Part shown: positions 8,663 through 17,889 of the stretch, piece after piece
How positions within the stretch are numbered: position 1 is the stretch's first letter
Layout: every line of letters begins with the position of its first letter
Source: Phycisphaerae bacterium
GTDB lineage: Bacteria; Planctomycetota; Phycisphaerae; Phycisphaerales; SM1A02
DNA length: 61,977 bases
Assembly: GCA_016795065.1 (NCBI GenBank)
Contig: JAEUIU010000055.1
Location: 1 to 61,977 of the forward strand
Direction of reading: 5' to 3'
Program-made: the position numbers and the translations under genes
The notes under the pieces: generated by a model
The model's input: the letters and a program-made list of their open reading frames with translations, nothing else
The model's database searches: none
Told to the model about the DNA's origin: nothing

Positions 8663-10381
8663 GTGATCGTTCGCCTTCCAATCAGCCCTGCCCTTGCGGC
8701 CGTTGCCCTGCTGGCGGTGGGGTCCATCGGAGCGACGACTTCCGCCCCGTACGGTGACGACGAACCATCAAAGGGCACGCAGCGCACCCCCGACGCCCCG
8801 CCGCCGGTGACCTTGGCGAAGGCCAAGCAGGAGGAGCGGGACCTGATCGAGCGCCTCCGACACAGCCGCTCGTGGGTGCGCCGGGCCTTCGCGGCCGAAC
8901 GCCTTGGCCGCTTTGATTGCGAGCCGAGCCTGAGCTACCTCCAGCTTCTCGTCGAGGACGACTCATGGCGCGTCCGATGCTTTGCTGTCCTTGCCATGGC
9001 GCGGCGCGGCGTTGCGATTCCCGAAACGCGTTTCGCAAAAGAGCCGGAGCAGCGGGTGATCCGCACCATCCTGCGATGCCGCTACACCGTTCCGAAGCGG
9101 CCCCTGGTGGACCTTGCCGACCGTCTGGCCCGCAGCGAGCGGCTGGACGACAAGCTCATGGCCCTCGAACTCGCACTCGCCGGCAAGCTCGCCGACGCGA
9201 AGGGCAAGCCCGATCCGGCGTTGGGCTTTGATCCAATCGAGATCCTCGGCCAGGTCATCCTGCGCATGGATCGCGTCGAGGCGGGAAGCCTCTCCCCGCG
9301 CCTCGCCGCGATCACCAAGGGTTCCGACAGCGGACGGAACTACAAGTGGCGCGAGTGGTTCCGCAAGCACAAGCGTGACCCAGGACTGGACGGGGCGTTC
9401 GTCGTGGTGGCCGATCCGGCCGAACGGGACCGCGGAGCCATCGCGGCGCTCCCGCTCCAGCGAATCGTCGATCTCGAGGCCCACATGCAAGACCTCTCGA
9501 CCAAACCGCTGGAACTGGCGATCGCCCTCGACTGCACCGCCAGCATGTCCGGCGAACTGGCCGAATGCCAATCGGGGATCGACTCCCTGATGCTGTTTGC
9601 ACAGGACGTCGCGAAGTCGGCTCGCATCGGGATCGTTGGCTATCGCGATGAGCAGGACGATTGGGAGACGAAGGGATGGGACCTCACCGCGTCGCTCGAT
9701 GAGGCCCGCGATCACCTCTGGCAACTCAGCGCCGACGGCGGCGGCGACCGGCCGGAGTCGGTGCTCCCGGCGCTCAAGCTCGCCTACACCAAGATGCGCT
9801 GGCAGCCCGATGCCTTGAAATCGGTGATCGTGGTTGGCGACGCTCCACCTCGCCCAGGGACCGGCGAACTCTGTGTCGACTTGGCGCGGCGGGCCTTCGG
9901 CTTGTCGCTGGGCGATAGCTCGGCGGCCGATGGCGAGAAGGGCATCAAGACCTACACGATCGCCCCGCACGCTGAAGTGGACGACGCCGGCGATGCCGCG
10001 GATCCTTCCGAGACGATTCCTGCGAAGCCGACCACCTCGTCACCGAAGCGAGGATCCCCGCCCCAAGAGCCGGAGGGCACCCCGAAGGAGCCCCCGCCAG
10101 CGACCGAGAACCCAACCGAGGATCCACGTCCGGAGAACAATCGGCCCGGTCTTGCCCCGTGGACCAAGCCCGCCAAGAAGCCCGTGAGCCCTTGGCGCCA
10201 GAAGCTCAAGCCCGGTCAGGTCGAGTATTGGAAGGAGATCGCGGAAGCGGGAGGAGGCCGTACCGTTGGCCTGCCGCGCGATGCGAGCCTGATGGCCGAG
10301 ATCGCCGGACTCACGCTTGGCGATACCTATCAGGACGAATTCGAGTCGTTCTTCCAGAGTTGGATTGCGCTCTGTCGGTAG
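8663..10381 (+). CDS. Exported HEAT-repeat / von Willebrand A domain protein
   Basis: 572 residues from GTG. The N-terminal hydrophobic stretch (residues 2-27) looks like a signal peptide. Residues about 50-200 are helical repeats of HEAT type (ERLRHSRSWVRRAFAAERLG and similar). A von Willebrand A domain starts near 285: the metal site DCTASM (D290) is a DxTxS variant of the usual DxSxS. Later come IGIVGYRDEQDDWET and SVIVVGDAPP. A Pro/Glu-rich linker (about 430-510) leads to a short C-terminal domain. Probably a periplasmic adhesion or protein-protein interaction factor. It follows mutS by 66 bases and ends at a hairpin terminator. Confidence 0.75.
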   Translation: MIVRLPISPALAAVALLAVGSIGATTSAPYGDDEPSKGTQRTPDAPPPVTLAKAKQEERDLIERLRHSRSWVRRAFAAERLGRFDCEPSLSYLQLLVEDDSWRVRCFAVLAMARRGVAIPETRFAKEPEQRVIRTILRCRYTVPKRPLVDLADRLARSERLDDKLMALELALAGKLADAKGKPDPALGFDPIEILGQVILRMDRVEAGSLSPRLAAITKGSDSGRNYKWREWFRKHKRDPGLDGAFVVVADPAERDRGAIAALPLQRIVDLEAHMQDLSTKPLELAIALDCTASMSGELAECQSGIDSLMLFAQDVAKSARIGIVGYRDEQDDWETKGWDLTASLDEARDHLWQLSADGGGDRPESVLPALKLAYTKMRWQPDALKSVIVVGDAPPRPGTGELCVDLARRAFGLSLGDSSAADGEKGIKTYTIAPHAEVDDAGDAADPSETIPAKPTTSSPKRGSPPQEPEGTPKEPPPATENPTEDPRPENNRPGLAPWTKPAKKPVSPWRQKLKPGQVEYWKEIAEAGGGRTVGLPRDASLMAEIAGLTLGDTYQDEFESFFQSWIALCR

Positions 10382-10407
10382 CGACGAATACGACCGCACA
10401 ACATGAC

Positions 10408-10437
10408 ACCGACCCCAGCATTGACGCCGGGGTCGGT
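10408..10437 (+). terminator. Hairpin after the HEAT/vWA gene
   Basis: Perfect 9-bp stem ACCGACCCC/GGGGTCGGT with a 12-base loop, 26 bases after the stop codon. It is followed by CTCTCAAAA, so the U-tract is poor. Likely a transcription terminator or 3'-end stabiliser. Confidence 0.6.
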
Positions 10438-10638
10438 CTCTCAAAAGCTCCGGGCCCGCCCGGGGGGGGGATTTGGTCGAGGCCGGAGCCGAACTGGAAG
10501 TCGTTGTGAAGTCGCCGCACGGTTCCGATGGAAAGGGCTGGCGACGGTCAGATCATCGACCGCTCAGACGACACCGCAGTGAACCCGGAATGAAATTCAA
10601 CTCATCCGAGGAAGTGGTGGCACCGCTATGCTGGCCCC

Positions 10639-11334
10639 ATGCGAGTCCTGATCATTGAAGACAATCCGAAGATGGCTGCGGCACTCCAGCGCGGGCTGAA
10701 GGACCACGGTTATGCGACCGATGTGTGCCACAGCGGCCTCGACGGTGAGGAAATGGCCGCGAATCAGGGCTACGACGTGGTAATTCTGGACCTCATGCTG
10801 CCCGATCGGGACGGCGTGCAGGTCTGTCGGAACCTCCGTCGCCGGGGCTCGACGACCCGCATCGTGATGTTGACGGCGCTCTCAGGCATCAAGGAAAAGG
10901 TCGAGGGACTCGACGCCGGAGCAGACGACTATCTCGCCAAGCCCTTCGAGATCGATGAGTTGCTCGCCCGCATGCGGGCGGTGATGCGCCGTTCGGAAGC
11001 CTCCGAGGCCCGCCACTTGCGCATCGAAGATCTGGAACTGGACCTCTACTCCCGAACCGCGACGCGCGGCTCGGAGCGGATCGAACTCTCCAACAAGGAG
11101 TTCGCGATGCTCGAATTCCTCATGCGCCATCCCCACCGGATTCTCTCCCGCGCTCAAATCGGCGAGAAGGTCTGGGACATGAATTTCGAGCCGACGAGCA
11201 ACATCGTCGATGTCTACATCTCGTCGCTGCGCAAGAAGATCGATCGGGGTTACCCGCAGGAGCTAATCCACACGATCAAGGGCGCTGGCTACCGCTTCGG
11301 TGTGAGCGAAGGCAGCTCGCCTACAGCGATGTGA
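10639..11334 (+). CDS. Two-component response regulator, OmpR/PhoB class
   Basis: 231 residues. The receiver domain (1-118) has the acidic pair after VLIIE, the phospho-acceptor D51 in VVILDLMLPD, and K in the LAKPFE segment. The DNA-binding winged helix (130-225) has the SNKEFAMLEFLMRHP and SNIVDVYISSLRKKID segments typical of OmpR/CopR-like regulators. The partner kinase starts 37 bases downstream. The gene order and sequence style resemble CopRS/CusRS heavy-metal systems, but no target gene is adjacent. Confidence 0.93.
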   Translation: MRVLIIEDNPKMAAALQRGLKDHGYATDVCHSGLDGEEMAANQGYDVVILDLMLPDRDGVQVCRNLRRRGSTTRIVMLTALSGIKEKVEGLDAGADDYLAKPFEIDELLARMRAVMRRSEASEARHLRIEDLELDLYSRTATRGSERIELSNKEFAMLEFLMRHPHRILSRAQIGEKVWDMNFEPTSNIVDVYISSLRKKIDRGYPQELIHTIKGAGYRFGVSEGSSPTAM

Positions 11335-11370
11335 TCGGAACGCAGCGTCCAACGGGGGCACCGGCGTCGC

Positions 11371-12927
11371 ATGCCACGAAAAGCGGTTCAAGATCGGGAT
11401 CTGGCAGGCCTGCCTCCGAGCGGGGGCCGGACCACATCGCTCCGGTCGCGGGTCACCTTCTCGATCCTTCTGCTCTCCGGCCTGATGCAGATCACGCTCG
11501 GCGTGATCGTCGCCCTCTATCAGAACGCGTCGACCGAGAGGCTCTTCAACACCCGCATCGGATTGCGATTGGCAGACATGGCCAACCGCATCGAGGGACT
11601 TGGCCGGGTTCCCAACGCGGACGATCTGAAGCGACTGGAAAGCGAGTCGCTCCGATTCATTCTCTTCGACTACGTCGCCATCACCTTGCATGGCGCCAAC
11701 GGGGAACTGATCGCCTCCACACAGCCCCCGAATGCCTCCATCAACCAGTCACTGATCGAGGCGGCGACACCGCAGCCGACGTTTCTGGCCCCGCGCGAGG
11801 AGGTCCGCATCGTGGCGGACGAGCCGGAAATGCCGGCCCGTTTCGGGTTTCGCTCGGTACGCCTCGCGGACGGCCAACGGGCTGTGCTGGTGCTGGCCGC
11901 GGGCGACCAAAATGCCCGAGAGTTCACGGCGAGTACGACAAGGCTCCTCCTGGTGGCGATCCTTGGCGCCCTGACGGCGTCCACCCTTGCGACCTGGCTG
12001 ATCGTCGGACGCGTGCTGGCGCCGCTCCTTCGCATTGGCTCTTTGGCGAACCTCGTCCGTCCCGAGCAGCTGGTGTTCGATTCGGCGTCGCCCCACGACC
12101 TGCCGCCTGAGCGAATCGAGGAGCTCGCCAGTCTTCGCCACGAGCTCGAGTCCGCCCGTGTTCGCCTGCGCGAGGCGTTCGCCGCCCAGGACCGGTTCAT
12201 CTCGAATGTATCCCATGAATTGAAGACGCCGATCGCGGTGCTGCTCACGGAAGCCCAAACGCTCAGCCCGGCGGAGCTCGGTCCGGCCGGCGAGGAGTTT
12301 GCCCGCTCCGCGACCGAGGAGATGAAGCGACTGGCCGCCATCATCGAGAGCTTCCTCCTCCTCACCCGCATTCGCGTCGGCAAGGCCCTGCCCCGCGACC
12401 AGCGCTTCTCGATCGTCGAGGCAACCATGGACGCCGTTGCCCACTGCGAACGCCTGGCCTCCCAGCACTCGGTAGTGCTTGTTCCAGAGGCAGTTGACGA
12501 CGTTGGTCTTGAACACGAAATCACCGGCGACCCCACCCTCATCCAAGTCATGATCGAGGGACTGGTTCGCAACTCGGTGCGGTTCTCGCCCTCCGGCAGT
12601 CGGGTACGTATCACCGTGGCAATCGAGGGCGGCACGCACGCCGCGATTCGCGTGCGCGACGAGGGGCCGGGCATTCCCGACGAGATTCGGGCCGTCCTCT
12701 TTGAGCGGTTCGTGCAGGCCCGCGCCGAATCGCAACGCGGCCGCGGAACGGGTCTGGGCCTCTCCATCGCCCAAGGCATTGCCGAACTCCACGGCGGCGT
12801 GATCTCGTTTGAGAATCACGCTCCGCGCGGCTGCACGTTCACGATTCGGATCCCGCTCGCCCGGGGACCGAAGCTCCCGTCGACCGCTGCGGCGCAAGGG
12901 AACTCGACCGGCACCGCCGCGGCGTAA
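11371..12927 (+). CDS. Sensor histidine kinase
   Basis: 518 residues, membrane-bound. TM1 about 29-52 and TM2 about 191-212 enclose a periplasmic sensor domain of about 140 residues. A HAMP-like linker follows, then HisKA with H282 in VSHELKTP and a HATPase domain with DEGPGIPDE and GRGTGLGLS (near 457). It pairs with the response regulator just upstream. It converges with obg, with 15 bases between the two stops. The signal sensed is unknown. Confidence 0.92.
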   Translation: MPRKAVQDRDLAGLPPSGGRTTSLRSRVTFSILLLSGLMQITLGVIVALYQNASTERLFNTRIGLRLADMANRIEGLGRVPNADDLKRLESESLRFILFDYVAITLHGANGELIASTQPPNASINQSLIEAATPQPTFLAPREEVRIVADEPEMPARFGFRSVRLADGQRAVLVLAAGDQNAREFTASTTRLLLVAILGALTASTLATWLIVGRVLAPLLRIGSLANLVRPEQLVFDSASPHDLPPERIEELASLRHELESARVRLREAFAAQDRFISNVSHELKTPIAVLLTEAQTLSPAELGPAGEEFARSATEEMKRLAAIIESFLLLTRIRVGKALPRDQRFSIVEATMDAVAHCERLASQHSVVLVPEAVDDVGLEHEITGDPTLIQVMIEGLVRNSVRFSPSGSRVRITVAIEGGTHAAIRVRDEGPGIPDEIRAVLFERFVQARAESQRGRGTGLGLSIAQGIAELHGGVISFENHAPRGCTFTIRIPLARGPKLPSTAAAQGNSTGTAAA

Positions 12928-12942
12928 GAGCCCTCACTTCGG

Positions 12943-13980
12943 TCACCAACCAGGCTGTTCGATCGGTTCGCCCTTGGCTTCGCGCACCAGCGACCAGCAG
13001 CGCTCAAGCAAGGCTTGGCGACCCTCGCCGGTGACGCCCGAGATCGCCAGGCAATCATCCTTGGTCAGGCGAAGGCGGCTGCGAAGGCGTCGCACGAGGG
13101 CCTCTCGCTCGCTTTCCTCGATCAGGTCGAGCTTGTTGAAGGCGACAAGTTCGGGCTTGTGAGCCAGCTCCGCCGAGAACGCGGCCAGTTCCTTTCGGAT
13201 CGTTCGGTAGTTGGTGATCGGGTCGCTTCCGTCCACCGGCGCGACGTCAATCATGTGCACCAGGACGCTGGTCCGCTCGATGTGCTTGAGGAAATCGTGG
13301 CCGAGGCCCGCTCCTTCGCTTGCCCCCTCAATGAGCCCGGGGATGTCGGCGACGACCATTCGACGTTCGCCGGCCATCTCGGCGATGCCCAGTTGCGGGG
13401 TCAAGGTCGTGAAGGGGTATGCCGCGACCTTCGGGTTGGCTCTGCTGATCGCCTTGAGCAGCGTTGACTTGCCGGCGTTGGGAAGACCAATGAGACCGAC
13501 ATCGGCGATGAGCTTCAGCTCGAACCGAAGACGGCGCTCGACAGGCTCGCCACCAGGTTCAAACTCCGTCGGCGCCTGATGGGTCGACGTCTTGAAGTGG
13601 TCGTTTCCGCGTCCGCCGCGACCGCCCTTGGCCGCAACAAACTCCTGGCCCGGCTCGCGAATGTCCACCAACAGTTCGTCCGTGTCCGCGTCGAAGACCA
13701 GGCAGCCCAGCGGGAGCCTCACCCGCATGTCGACGCCATCGCGGCCATGGCTCTTCTTCCGGTGACCGTTCTCGCCTTCCTGGGCGAAGAAGTGCACTTT
13801 GAAGGCGAACTCCAAGAGCGTGTCCAGATGCGAATCGCCCACCAGAATGACGTGGCCGCCTCGTCCACCATCGCCGCCGTCCGGGCCGCCCTTGGGGATG
13901 CCCTTCTCGCGTCGGAAGTGAGCGCTGCCGTTGCCCCCCTTGCCGGAGCGAACGGTGATGATGGCGGAGTCAATCAGCAT
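12943..13980 (-). CDS. obg: Obg/CgtA ribosome-assembly GTPase
   Basis: 345 residues from ATG at 13980; a longer frame exists upstream but only MLIDSAIITVRSGKGG matches the family start. The glycine-rich Obg fold (1-160) includes GGPDGGDGGRGG. The G domain has Walker A GLPNAGKST, DIPGLIEGA (G3) and FNKLD (G4). There is no C-terminal TGS/OCT extension, as in many shorter Obg proteins. It functions in late assembly of the 50S subunit. rpmA (L27) lies upstream on the same strand, matching the common rplU-rpmA-obg order, though rplU is absent here. Confidence 0.96.
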   Translation of the reverse strand: MLIDSAIITVRSGKGGNGSAHFRREKGIPKGGPDGGDGGRGGHVILVGDSHLDTLLEFAFKVHFFAQEGENGHRKKSHGRDGVDMRVRLPLGCLVFDADTDELLVDIREPGQEFVAAKGGRGGRGNDHFKTSTHQAPTEFEPGGEPVERRLRFELKLIADVGLIGLPNAGKSTLLKAISRANPKVAAYPFTTLTPQLGIAEMAGERRMVVADIPGLIEGASEGAGLGHDFLKHIERTSVLVHMIDVAPVDGSDPITNYRTIRKELAAFSAELAHKPELVAFNKLDLIEESEREALVRRLRSRLRLTKDDCLAISGVTGEGRQALLERCWSLVREAKGEPIEQPGW

Positions 13981-14168
13981 GGTGAAGGGCGTCGAAGTCC
14001 GACGGGAGTCAACATGTGGAAAGCGCGATCCGGAAAAGGAAACGACCGGCACGCCTCTCGGCAGCGCCGGTCGATTGAGCGATTGCGAACGGTTGGCGTT
14101 CTGAAGCGAGTCAGCTGCGACGATGGCGGCAATGCCCGTCGCGCGCTCCCCGCCGCCAACGTCGGCCC

Positions 14169-14441
14169 TTAGCCGGCCGCTGTGTAATGCGGGATCGCCG
14201 GGTCCGCCGGCACGATGTCCACGGTAGCGCCGCGGAACCGCACGGTGCCATCGACAGTCGCCATCAAGGTGTCATCCTTGCAGCGCTGAACGAGGTAACC
14301 GGCCTTATATCGAGTGCCACACTGCCGAACGATGATCGACCCTGCCCGGGCGCGCTGGCCGCCGTAGAGCTTGATCCCGCGGAACTGCGGGTTCGAGTCG
14401 CGACCGTTCTGAGTGGAGCCTTGTCCCTTCTTGTGAGCCAT
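14169..14441 (-). CDS. rpmA: 50S ribosomal protein L27
   Basis: 90 residues from ATG at 14441 ([20 protein letters not shown]). The lysine-rich N-terminus reaches the peptidyl-transferase centre. The core [17 protein letters not shown] matches the RAGNIIVRQRGT consensus, with a cysteine in place of arginine. The N-terminus has GSTQNGRDS where most bacteria have GSSRNGRDS. Upstream neighbour of obg in the usual order. The larger frame starting at 14570 lacks similarity in its first 43 residues, so the shorter start is used. Confidence 0.95.
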   Translation of the reverse strand: MAHKKGQGSTQNGRDSNPQFRGIKLYGGQRARAGSIIVRQCGTRYKAGYLVQRCKDDTLMATVDGTVRFRGATVDIVPADPAIPHYTAAG

Positions 14442-14656
14442 GACGTAACGCCCTCTGTCGATGCTGAAAACGAGCGAAGATCGGGGAGTATACAGAAGCG
14501 GCGGGTTGCGCCAACTGGTTGCCTTCTGTCGACCCCTTCCGGGGAAGGGATTTCGATCGGAGTCGTGCACTCCTCCGATCCGCCCGCATCAGCGGGACTT
14601 TGACGGCTTATCAGCCACAGGCTTCAGCCACCCCGACCAAGATTGGGGGGGTCGCG

Positions 14657-14694
14657 GTTAGCAGCCCGAATGACTTTCGCCACCGGCTGTTAGC
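14657..14694 (-). repeat. Dispersed GCGAAAG hairpin element, copy 1
   Basis: On the minus strand: GCTAACAGCC, then GTGGCGAAAGTCAT, then GGGCTGCTAAC. This folds into a stem with a GCGAAAG apex. It begins at the stop codon of the exported protein gene, so it can act as its terminator or 3' stabiliser. A related copy lies at 20150-20186. Confidence 0.55.
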
Positions 14695-15592
14695 GCCACA
14701 GCCAGACGCCGATGTCATCGGGCCGGCGCTCGGCGCCTTCCTTGACATCGTCGTCCGCCCGCGACGGCTCGATCGGCTGGCTTCCGCGCGGCACCGCATC
14801 GCCAGGCAAGTGGTAGTTGAATCGAAGTGTCCAGCGTTCGGCCTTCAGTTCGCCGCTCAGGGCGTCCGGAACCTTGCGGACCCGCCCGCTAGCACCCGTC
14901 GCAAAGACCGTCAGTTCGTTGACATCGGCGTCGCCGGCCGGCCAGACGACCAGACCTTCCTTCGCGTTCTCTTCGCCGATGAGAATGTCGCCGAGAATCT
15001 CGTTCTGGTCTTCGAGCAGCGGATTGCCCAGTAGCTCGAGAATCTGGTCGGTCACGCGAGTCGGCACTTCGCGACCGGAGATCTTGATCTCGCCTCGCTC
15101 GGAGAAGAACTCGAAACGCGGCGCCCAAAGTCGCTCAGCGCCAGTCCGGTTGACGACCTTGTATGTGAAGTACCAGAAGTTGTCGCCGGTTGATGCGTCG
15201 ACGTAGAGCCGAAGCAGTCCTGGCTTGAACTCCAACTGCCAATCCGAGGCTCGCGAGTAGCTGCGGACCACGCCTCGATTCGGCGGCGTGGAAGCGGGCT
15301 TCGCAGCGGTCGCCTCCTTCGTGCCACCATCGCGGGCCGGCGACTCGTCCTTCTTCTCGGTAGCGGATCCCGAACCGCCCTGCCCTGTCGGCTTCGACTC
15401 GGTGGGCGCCGCAGGCGTCTTCTGGGCAGGCTTCGCAGTGGCCGGAGCATCGCCGTCGTCAGGCGTGGGCAACGCGAAGGCTGCCGACGGCACGGCGACC
15501 GACAGCATGCCGGCAAGGGTGAGCGAGATCAGGTCGGTCGAAGGAAACGGTTGACGCATGTAGTGACCCCAAATCGGGAGCGATACCGACAT
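14690..15592 (-). CDS. Exported hypothetical protein with Pro/Ala/Lys-rich linker
   Basis: 300 residues; M12 (ATG at 15559) is the more likely start because a signal peptide follows directly (SLTLAGMLSVAVPSAAFA). Residues about 45-105 are a low-complexity Pro, Ala, Thr and Lys linker. The rest (about 110-290) is a beta-rich domain with DNFWYFTYKVVNRTG and WAPRFEFFSERGE, which looks like an immunoglobulin-like fold. I know similar exported proteins in planctomycetes but no function. Divergent from the GNAT gene. Confidence 0.65.
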   Translation of the reverse strand: MSVSLPIWGHYMRQPFPSTDLISLTLAGMLSVAVPSAAFALPTPDDGDAPATAKPAQKTPAAPTESKPTGQGGSGSATEKKDESPARDGGTKEATAAKPASTPPNRGVVRSYSRASDWQLEFKPGLLRLYVDASTGDNFWYFTYKVVNRTGAERLWAPRFEFFSERGEIKISGREVPTRVTDQILELLGNPLLEDQNEILGDILIGEENAKEGLVVWPAGDADVNELTVFATGASGRVRKVPDALSGELKAERWTLRFNYHLPGDAVPRGSQPIEPSRADDDVKEGAERRPDDIGVWLWR

Positions 15593-15798
15593 CGGCAGCG
15601 AAGGCGGACGACCTGCCGGGCGCCCGTCGAGAGCGGGGCAGTGTAACCACCGGGACGATCCTGAATGTTGGCCCCAGTGGCAATGAAGGGGGCTTCGACG
15701 AGCGTGCGTATGGAGCCGTCGCCGGGCGAGCCGCTCCTACAGCGAGCGACCGGACCTCATACCTGAGGCCGCCACCGACGAGTACGCTTCGAACCCTC

Positions 15799-16911
15799 AT
15801 GTCGGTTCCCGGTCAATCTCATGAACCGCCGAAGGAGCCGGGGACGGCAAGTACCCCAAGTTCGTCCGGCTCACCCGATCGGCTCCCGCCGTCGGCGTTT
15901 GTGCTCCGTGTTCCAGAGGGCCGACGGCTTGAGGCAGTGCAGGCCCTCCTACGGTCCGACCGCGGGGCCGCCGATCGGTTTCTGAACTTCGCCCGCGAGC
16001 ACCGCATCCGCCTCGACGGCATGTGGGCCCGCCTGGACGACGCAGGTCGCATGGTCATGGCCGCCTTGGCCTCGCCGGGCGCTGGACGGACCGCCACCCT
16101 CTTTGCGACGGCGGCCCGAGCGGCGAACGACATCGCCCCCCTGTCGGACCTGCTTCGGCGGGTGCTGCATGGCTTGGCTTTCCCCCATGACCAGATCGAT
16201 GGGTCGGCAACGACGGGTGAGGCCACTCCGCTGGACATTGATCTGGTCCAAACCCTCATTGACCCGAGCGAGTTCCGTCAGGCCGAGGCGATCAGCCGTA
16301 GCGGGATGGCCCGACTTGCCGAACTCTCCTATCTCGAGCGGGCGACGCCGCGAGGCCCCATCCTGAAAGCCGTTGCGGGACCAGGCAAGCCGATCGCCGA
16401 ATGGCCCAGCGACATTCGCGCCGAGCGATGGGATCCGGCCAACCGCCGCGAACTCATCCAGACGCTCGAGCGCTCCTACGTCGGCACGCTCGATTGTCCT
16501 GCCCTCGCTGGCTTGCGGCGCGGCGAGGACGTCCTCGAAGGACACATGCACAGCGGGACCTTCGAGCCCTCGCTCTGGACGGTGCTGCGATTCATCAGCG
16601 GTCCCCACGAAGGTCACACTGCAGGGGTCTGCCTCTTCAACTCCTCGACCAGCGGCGCGGGACAGACCGGTTCGTTGGAACTGGTCTATTTCGGTCTCGT
16701 GCCGGAAGCGCGCGGTCGAGGGCTTGGGCGAACGCTCCTTCGACATGCTCTTGACGGATTGCGAGAACGGCGCGAGGCCACCGTCCTTCTCGCCGTCGAC
16801 GATCGCAACGAGCCGGCCCATCGCCTCTATCGCGAGGCCGGATTCCGCACCAGATTCCGACGAATCGCCTACATCCACAGCCTTCGCAGCGCGGGGCGCG
16901 GTGCGGGTTGA
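15799..16911 (+). CDS. GNAT-family N-acetyltransferase
   Basis: 370 residues. The C-terminal GNAT domain (about 210-365) has the acetyl-CoA pyrophosphate loop RGRGLGR within VPEARGRGLGRTLL (near 301) and the NEPAHRLYREAGF motif near the end. The N-terminal half (about 40-190) is a helical region of unknown role and could be a degenerate second GNAT domain. The substrate is unknown. It is the last gene before the large gene-free region upstream of dnaA. Confidence 0.8.
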   Translation: MSVPGQSHEPPKEPGTASTPSSSGSPDRLPPSAFVLRVPEGRRLEAVQALLRSDRGAADRFLNFAREHRIRLDGMWARLDDAGRMVMAALASPGAGRTATLFATAARAANDIAPLSDLLRRVLHGLAFPHDQIDGSATTGEATPLDIDLVQTLIDPSEFRQAEAISRSGMARLAELSYLERATPRGPILKAVAGPGKPIAEWPSDIRAERWDPANRRELIQTLERSYVGTLDCPALAGLRRGEDVLEGHMHSGTFEPSLWTVLRFISGPHEGHTAGVCLFNSSTSGAGQTGSLELVYFGLVPEARGRGLGRTLLRHALDGLRERREATVLLAVDDRNEPAHRLYREAGFRTRFRRIAYIHSLRSAGRGAG

Positions 16912-16995
16912 CGCGATCAGGCGTCAGCGCCGCTCGCCGATACTTTCCGACGCGCGGAGATGCAAGCGCGATGATTCGACCTCGTCATCAAGCGG

Positions 16996-17004
16996 TTTTC
17001 CACA
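16996..17004 (+). promoter_or_regulatory. DnaA-box-like 9-mer TTTTCCACA
   Basis: One mismatch from the TTATCCACA consensus. It sits in the dnaA upstream region. Confidence 0.5.
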
Positions 17005-17087
17005 GTCGACGCGAGCACATTCACCCACGCGCGGTGGAGAACTCTTTTTGTTCGCGCGCAAGTGCCGGTTTCTCCCATGATTCCGCT

Positions 17088-17096
17088 TGTGGATGG
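17088..17096 (-). promoter_or_regulatory. DnaA-box-like 9-mer, reverse orientation
   Basis: TGTGGATGG on the plus strand (CCATCCACA on minus). Two mismatches from the consensus. Confidence 0.4.
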
Positions 17097-17485
17097 CTGT
17101 GTTTGAGTGAACTTCGACTTGTCGCCGTGCGAAGGCACGCTACATTTCGCATCGCCTTGCAGGGACGCGAGGATGCTGACCAACATCAGCACCGGCCCAT
17201 GGACGAACGGGACAGGACGGCTGGCCTTCATCGGTCACCGTGAACAGTTCCCGACCGTCGTGAAGCCAGGCATGGAGACGCGCGTACCTCCCCAACAGTG
17301 AGCGTCACTTGATCGCGGTGCCCTTGGTACCGCTGTCTGTTGGGTGTTGTCCCCTGACTGGTCAACGGTGACCGTGACAGGTGACGGATGAAAGATGGAT
17401 GAAAGATGATTCGTGAGCGGTGACCGGCCGCAATGCCCTTGAGTCCTGTTGGGGTCCTGTTGAGGGGCCTCGTTCGGGGCTCTGC

Positions 17486-17533
17486 CTAAGTCTGGGCCTA
17501 GGTCTGGGCCAAGGTCTGGGCTTGGGTCTGGGT
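17486..17533 (+). repeat. 12-base tandem repeat, four copies
   Basis: CTAAGTCTGGGC, CTAGGTCTGGGC, CAAGGTCTGGGC and TTGGGTCTGGGT follow each other without gaps. The GTCTGGG core is kept in all four. It lies in the gene-free region before dnaA. Confidence 0.8.
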
Positions 17534-17889
17534 CTTGTCCGGGGCGGTGTTTCCCGGCTGTCGGTCGGGTTCGATCTGATTCGGTTTGGACCTTTCGAGG
17601 TCCATGATTCTCGGCTAGGTCTTCGGGTTCTTCCTTCCACAATCCACTGCATCCTCAGCCATTGACCGATTCTCCGGCGTCAGAGCTGGCTCGGTCTTGC
17701 CTCACGACTTCGGTGGTGGGCTGTGCTGAGGTGTTCCTGACGGATCGGTTCCCTTTCGCGAACCGAGTCACTCGTCACCGGTGGGGGCAACGGGATGACC
17801 TGCTCAACGCAGGCCACATGCGTTGTCGCTTGGGATTGTCGCTCGCCTTGGAATCCGACCCTACTGCTTGAATCAACCCTCCGCGGGTC

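Larger units (their letters stand above)
16912..17889. other. Gene-free region upstream of dnaA, possible replication origin
   Basis: The largest stretch without a convincing gene (978 bases). It contains DnaA-box-like 9-mers at 16996 and 17088, in opposite orientation 92 bases apart. A short direct repeat (GATGAAAGATG twice, near 17387-17408), a 12-base tandem array at 17486-17533 and local T-rich runs (17043-17050) are also present. Position next to dnaA supports an origin or a dnaA autoregulatory region. No clear AT-rich unwinding element is seen and the number of boxes is low. Confidence 0.4.

Noticed and set aside
10462..10470. Run of nine G residues
   Set aside because: It lies in the intergenic region before the response regulator, about 170 bases from its start. 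Possible slippage site but nothing around it supports phase variation.
17486..17533. CRISPR-like array upstream of dnaA
   Set aside because: Units are 12 bases and contiguous without spacers; a simple tandem repeat.
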